A DNA stretch of 9,797 nt from Anaerolineae bacterium. GTDB taxonomy: Bacteria; Chloroflexota; Anaerolineae; J102. The notes under the pieces are model-generated. The model made no database searches. It saw only the letters and a program-made list of their open reading frames with translations, and was not told the origin of the DNA. The position numbers and the translations under genes were made by a program. Each line of letters begins with the position of its first letter. The first letter of the stretch is position 1. The stretch spans positions 1-9,797 of the forward strand of contig JALWDV010000566.1 of the NCBI GenBank assembly GCA_027036755.1. Direction: 5' to 3'. Positions 5,922-9,797 of this stretch are shown one piece after another.

Positions 5922-6638
5922 ATGGAAACACAGCCATCACACATCTCTGGCTCCCCCTGTCCAGAAGAAAAATATCCCAAACCTTCGGTGACAGTGGATG
6001 TGGTGTTGTTCACCTTCACCGAAGGGACTCTGCGCGTGCTCCTCATCCGGCGAAAAGGCGAGCCGTTCAAGGGCCGATGGGCGCTGCCGGGCGGGTTCGT
6101 GCAAAAAGATGAGCGTCTGGAGGACGCGGCCGCTCGGGAGTTGTTCGAGGAGGCGGGGCTGAAAGGCATTTATCTTGAGCAATTATACACTTTCGGCGAT
6201 CCTGGCCGGGATCCCCGGGGCTGGACCATCAGCGTGGCCTATTTCGCCATCGTCAGCGAGGACCTGACGGGCGAGGTTCGCGCCGGCGACGACGCGGGCG
6301 ATGCCGCCTGGTTCGACGTTTACCAGCTGCCGCCGCTGGCCTTTGATCATGAGCGCATCGTGCGCTACGCCCTGCAGCGGCTGCGCTATAAACTGGAATA
6401 CACAGGCCTGGGCTTTTTGTTGCTGCCCGAAGCATTCACCCTGAGCCAGCTTCAGAACGTCTACGAGGTTGTCCTGCAAGAAAAATTGGACAAACGCAAC
6501 TTCCGCAAGAAAATTTTGGGTATGGACATCATCGAAGAAACTGGCAAGCTTCGGCATGGCGATCACCGCCCGGCAAAACTCTATCGATTTAAGGCTGCTG
6601 CAATCGAGCTGGAAAAAGCCCGCCGTCGATTCCCCTGA
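5922..6638 (+). CDS. Nudix hydrolase with NrtR-like C-terminal winged-helix domain
   Basis: The 238-residue protein has an N-terminal Nudix domain (about 23-140) and a C-terminal region (about 165-225) with FTLSQLQNVYEVVL...LDKRNFRKKIL...RPAKLYRF, which matches the winged-helix part of NrtR-type regulators. In that family the Nudix domain senses ADP-ribose and the winged helix binds operators of NAD-metabolism genes; related proteins are ADP-ribose pyrophosphatases. The Nudix box is complete: G58, E64, then R72-E73-L-F-E76-E77-A-G79-L, so hydrolysis is chemically possible, whereas many NrtR repressors have a degraded box. No NAD gene is adjacent, so regulator, enzyme or both remain open. The start at 5922 fits the promoter and the domain edge; an earlier in-frame ATG at 5859 lies inside the terminator and is rejected. 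The gene appears to be transcribed alone. Confidence 0.88.
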   Translation: METQPSHISGSPCPEEKYPKPSVTVDVVLFTFTEGTLRVLLIRRKGEPFKGRWALPGGFVQKDERLEDAAARELFEEAGLKGIYLEQLYTFGDPGRDPRGWTISVAYFAIVSEDLTGEVRAGDDAGDAAWFDVYQLPPLAFDHERIVRYALQRLRYKLEYTGLGFLLLPEAFTLSQLQNVYEVVLQEKLDKRNFRKKILGMDIIEETGKLRHGDHRPAKLYRFKAAAIELEKARRRFP

Positions 6639-6673
6639 ACAGACTGACTTTTCTCATTTCCTTTCCGCGCAAA

Positions 6674-6691
6674 ATCTGTCATAATACAGAT
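6674..6691 (+). promoter_or_regulatory. 18-base palindrome overlapping an extended -10 motif
   Basis: ATCTGTCATAATACAGAT has perfect 6-base arms (ATCTGT/ACAGAT) around six bases. It contains TGTCATAAT, an extended -10 form (TGN plus CATAAT, 5 of 6), with no good -35. It lies 36 bases after the Nudix stop. It could be an operator-promoter for the usp unit, giving a leader of about 270 bases that would include the MITE-like element. A role as an NrtR site is conceivable but untested. Confidence 0.35.
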
Positions 6692-6770
6692 GCAATGCTC
6701 CCGCGGTGACATTTGCGGCGACATCGCTCCGGACGATTACAGCGCCATCATGCTGTCAGTCGCTTCAATT

Positions 6771-6921
6771 GTAACTGCTAAGGTCTTCACCCGAAAACCA
6801 CTAAAACCACTAAGAACACTAAGACACAAAGGCACAAAGGGAAGTTTATACATTTTTTCTTCGTGTTCTTAGTGCCTTTGCGCCCTTTGTGGTTTGTCAA
6901 CTGGGGTACGTTAGCAGTTAC
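6771..6921. mobile_element. MITE-like element with terminal inverted repeats and target duplication
   Basis: GTAACTGCTAA (6771-6781) and TTAGCAGTTAC (6911-6921) are perfect 11-base terminal inverted repeats, matching 13 of 14 when extended. The 8-base sequence CTTCAATT occurs flush on both sides (6763-6770 and 6922-6929); one more base, G, also matches. This is the footprint of a transposition event with an 8-base duplication, as made by several IS families. The roughly 151-base interior has no gene but carries a convergent heptamer array that could fold into a long hairpin. Removing the element and one duplication joins the flanks cleanly 35 bases before the usp start. The mobilising transposase is unknown and no parent IS is in the window. 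Confidence 0.65.
6799..6891. repeat. Convergent CACNAAG heptamer arrays inside the MITE-like element
   Basis: Plus-strand heptamers CACTAAA, CACTAAG, CACTAAG, CACAAAG and CACAAAG start at 6799, 6808, 6817, 6825 and 6833 (steps 9, 9, 8, 8). Minus-strand copies appear as CTTCGTG, CTTAGTG, CTTTGCG and CTTTGTG at 6859, 6868, 6876 and 6885 (steps 9, 8, 9). The arms face each other across a short AT-rich centre. The design matches the 132-260 element although the bases differ. Confidence 0.7.
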
Positions 6922-6952
6922 CTTCAATTGCGTCGATCTTCGCCTTTTTCAC

Positions 6953-6958
6953 AGGAGG
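6953..6958 (+). promoter_or_regulatory. Strong ribosome binding site of usp
   Basis: AGGAGG lies 6 bases before the ATG at 6965 and rules out the longer reading of this frame. It contrasts with the three genes here that lack any ribosome site. Confidence 0.8.
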
Positions 6959-6964
6959 AATCTC

Positions 6965-7408
6965 ATGTACGAAAAAATCCTGGCGCCTTTGGACGGCTCG
7001 AAACTGGCAGAACAGGCCATCCCCTACGCAACCGAGCTTTGCAAAGGCGCCACCGAAGTGACGCTCTTTCAGGTGGTGCACCTGCCTCTGCCATTGGCTG
7101 CTCCCGATGTCAACATGGCAGTTCCTCTCCCCGATCCTGAAGCCCTGAAAAAAAAGGCCCTTGATTACCTGGAGAAACTGGCCGCGCCCTTGCGCGAGGA
7201 AGGCGTCAACGTCAAGACTGCCGTCGTCGAACGCGATGTGGTGGCCGAGGCCATTGTCGATTACGCTGAACAAAACGACATCGATCTCATCGTAATGACA
7301 ACCCACGGGCGTAGCGGCCTCAGCCGCCTCGTGTTTGGCAGCGTGGCCGAATCGGTCGTGCGTCATGCGCCCTGTCCGGTGCTCCTCATCCGTTCCAAGG
7401 AAGACTGA
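6965..7408 (+). CDS. Universal stress protein (UspA family)
   Basis: This is a 147-residue single-domain Usp, a cytoplasmic nucleotide-binding alpha/beta protein tied to stress survival. The N-terminal MYEKILAPLDGSKLAEQAIPYA and the C-terminal DLIVMTTHGRSGLSRLVFGSVAESVVRHAPCPVLLIR are diagnostic. The ATP-binding pattern G-2x-G-9x-G(S/T) is seen as TTHG (112-115), nine residues, then G125-S126; the first glycine is threonine, a common variant, so ATP binding is likely but not certain. AGGAGG (6953-6958) six bases upstream fixes the start; the frame stays open back to 6863 but that part lies in the repeat element. It is first in the usp-akr-argH unit. The MITE-like element ends 43 bases before the ATG and may affect its expression. 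Confidence 0.93.
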   Translation: MYEKILAPLDGSKLAEQAIPYATELCKGATEVTLFQVVHLPLPLAAPDVNMAVPLPDPEALKKKALDYLEKLAAPLREEGVNVKTAVVERDVVAEAIVDYAEQNDIDLIVMTTHGRSGLSRLVFGSVAESVVRHAPCPVLLIRSKED

Positions 7409-7416
7409 AACCCATT

Positions 7417-8384
7417 ATGAACTATCGAAACCTTGGCCGCACAGGCTTGCGCGTCTCCGAAATCTGTCTGGGTGCCATGCAGTGGGGTTGGACCGCCAGC
7501 GAACAGACCGCATTCGATGTGATGGATGCGTTCATGGAAGCGGGCGGCAACTTCATCGACACCGCCGACATCTATTCCCGCTGGGTCGAGGGCAACCCGG
7601 GCGGCGTCTCCGAAACCATCATCGGCAAGTGGATGAAGGATCGGGGCAATCGGCGGCATGTGGTGTTGGCCACCAAGGTGCGCGGCCGCATGTGGGATGG
7701 CCCCAATGGCGAGGGATTGAGTCGCAAGCACATCATGCACGCGGTGGAAGACAGCCTGCGTCGTCTGCAAACCGACTACATCGATCTCTACCAGATTCAT
7801 TGGGATGATCTGGAAACGCCCATCGATGAGACCTTGCGGGCGCTGGATGATCTGGTGCGGCAGGGCAAGGTGCGTTACATCGGCGCTTCCAACATCAGCG
7901 CCTGGCGGCTGATGAAAGCGCTTTGTATCAGCGACAAGCACGATCTGGCCCGATATGACAGTCTGCAACCCCACTACAACCTGGTGCATCGCACCGAATT
8001 CGAGGCGGAGCTGAAGCCATTGTGCGAAAGCGAGCAGATCGGCGTCATTCCTTACAGCCCCCTGGCGGGCGGTTTTCTCACCGGCAAGTACCACCTCGAT
8101 TCCCCGCCCCCGGATTCCGCCCGACAGGAAAGCGTCAAACGCAAGTACTTCAACGAGTATGGCTGGCGGGTGCTGGCCTCGGTGGAGCGCATCGCGGATG
8201 AGCGGGGCGTCTTGCCCTTGCAGATTGCGCTGGCCTGGCTGCTGAATCAGCCCGTCATCACCGCCCCCATCATCGGGGCCAACTCCATCGAGCAACTGAC
8301 GCCCAGCCTGGAGGCCGTGGACATACGGCTTTCGGAGGAGGAGATGGCGTTGCTGGATGAAGCCAGTCGCACGGAGGCCAAGGC

Positions 8385-8388
<4 letters not shown>
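7417..8388 (+). CDS. Aldo/keto reductase family oxidoreductase
   Basis: The 323-residue protein is an NAD(P)H-dependent aldo/keto reductase with a TIM-barrel fold. It opens MNYRNLGRTGLRVSEICLGAM, typical of the bacterial YajO/IolS-like branch. The catalytic tetrad is visible: D48 and Y53 in FIDTADIYS, K87 in VLATKVRG, and H128 in LYQIHWDD. The cofactor-binding end shows IPYSPLAGGFLTGKY (211-225) and APIIGANSIEQL (283-294). The start is 8 bases after the usp stop with AAGGAAG upstream, and the end overlaps argH by four bases (ATGA). The substrate cannot be inferred; linkage to usp hints at a role under carbonyl or redox stress. Confidence 0.92.
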
Positions 8389-9764
<1,376 letters not shown>

Positions 9765-9797
9765 TCCATCAGACTCCTTTTTGCCCCCATCCCCCCT

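Noticed and set aside
6674..6691. LexA (SOS) box
   Set aside because: The arms CTGT/ACAG are 6 bases apart, not the 8 of the E. coli-type box, and no SOS gene is adjacent.
6690..6872. Plus-strand 60-codon frame between the Nudix gene and usp
   Set aside because: Much of it consists of the heptamer repeats, and it has no ribosome site or protein-like composition.
6799..6891. CRISPR array
   Set aside because: The units are 7 bases with 1-2 base spacers and invert halfway, unlike CRISPR repeats with unique spacers; no cas genes are present.
7363..8295. 310-codon minus-strand frame
   Set aside because: It is antisense to the aldo/keto reductase gene, which has its full catalytic tetrad.

Overview
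The window is a compact stretch of bacterial chromosome with moderately high GC. It holds nine well-supported protein genes, one of them of unknown function, and two intergenic repeat elements. I see no rRNA, tRNA, CRISPR array or phage genes. The protein flavour (a soluble FemAB-type transferase, a fabF-fabH pair, an NrtR-like Nudix protein, a universal stress protein, argH) and the degenerate CACNAAG-type intergenic repeats suggest a free-living environmental bacterium. Chloroflexota (Anaerolineae/Caldilineae-like) is my best guess, but this is inference from remembered family style, not from a search.

Layout. Positions 1-341 have no confident gene. They hold a short inverted repeat at the edge and a convergent array of short repeats (about 132-260). 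A minus-strand block follows, in transcription order: flavin reductase-family protein (3028-2390), a 97-residue unknown protein (2356-2063), a FemAB-type aminoacyl/peptidyl transferase (2053-1010), then thpR (935-342), which appears to have its own promoter. Divergent from this block is the plus-strand fatty-acid pair fabF (3245-4498) and fabH (4488-5786), overlapping by 11 bases. A UUCG-loop terminator (5854-5885) ends that unit. It abuts the promoter of a Nudix/NrtR-like gene (5922-6638). A 327-base gap then carries an 18-base palindrome and a roughly 151-base MITE-like element with 11-base terminal inverted repeats and an 8-base target duplication. The last unit is usp (6965-7408), an aldo/keto reductase gene (7417-8388) and argH (8385-9764), with an 8-base gap and then a 4-base overlap.

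How the genes may work together. FabH starts and FabF extends fatty-acid chains, so that pair is a partial type II FAS operon; the acpP, fabD and fabG genes are not in view. FemAB-like proteins usually modify peptidoglycan precursors, and nothing visible explains its link to a flavin reductase. The usp-akr-argH unit joins stress response, redox and arginine synthesis genes with no obvious shared pathway.

Most notable observations: (1) three transcription-unit leaders (thpR, flavin reductase, Nudix) have -35/-10 pairs placed so that the predicted +1 is the A of the ATG, i.e. leaderless mRNAs; (2) the MITE-like element just upstream of usp contains the same kind of convergent heptamer array seen at 132-260; (3) FabH has an extra acidic, coiled-coil-prone tail of about 95 residues.
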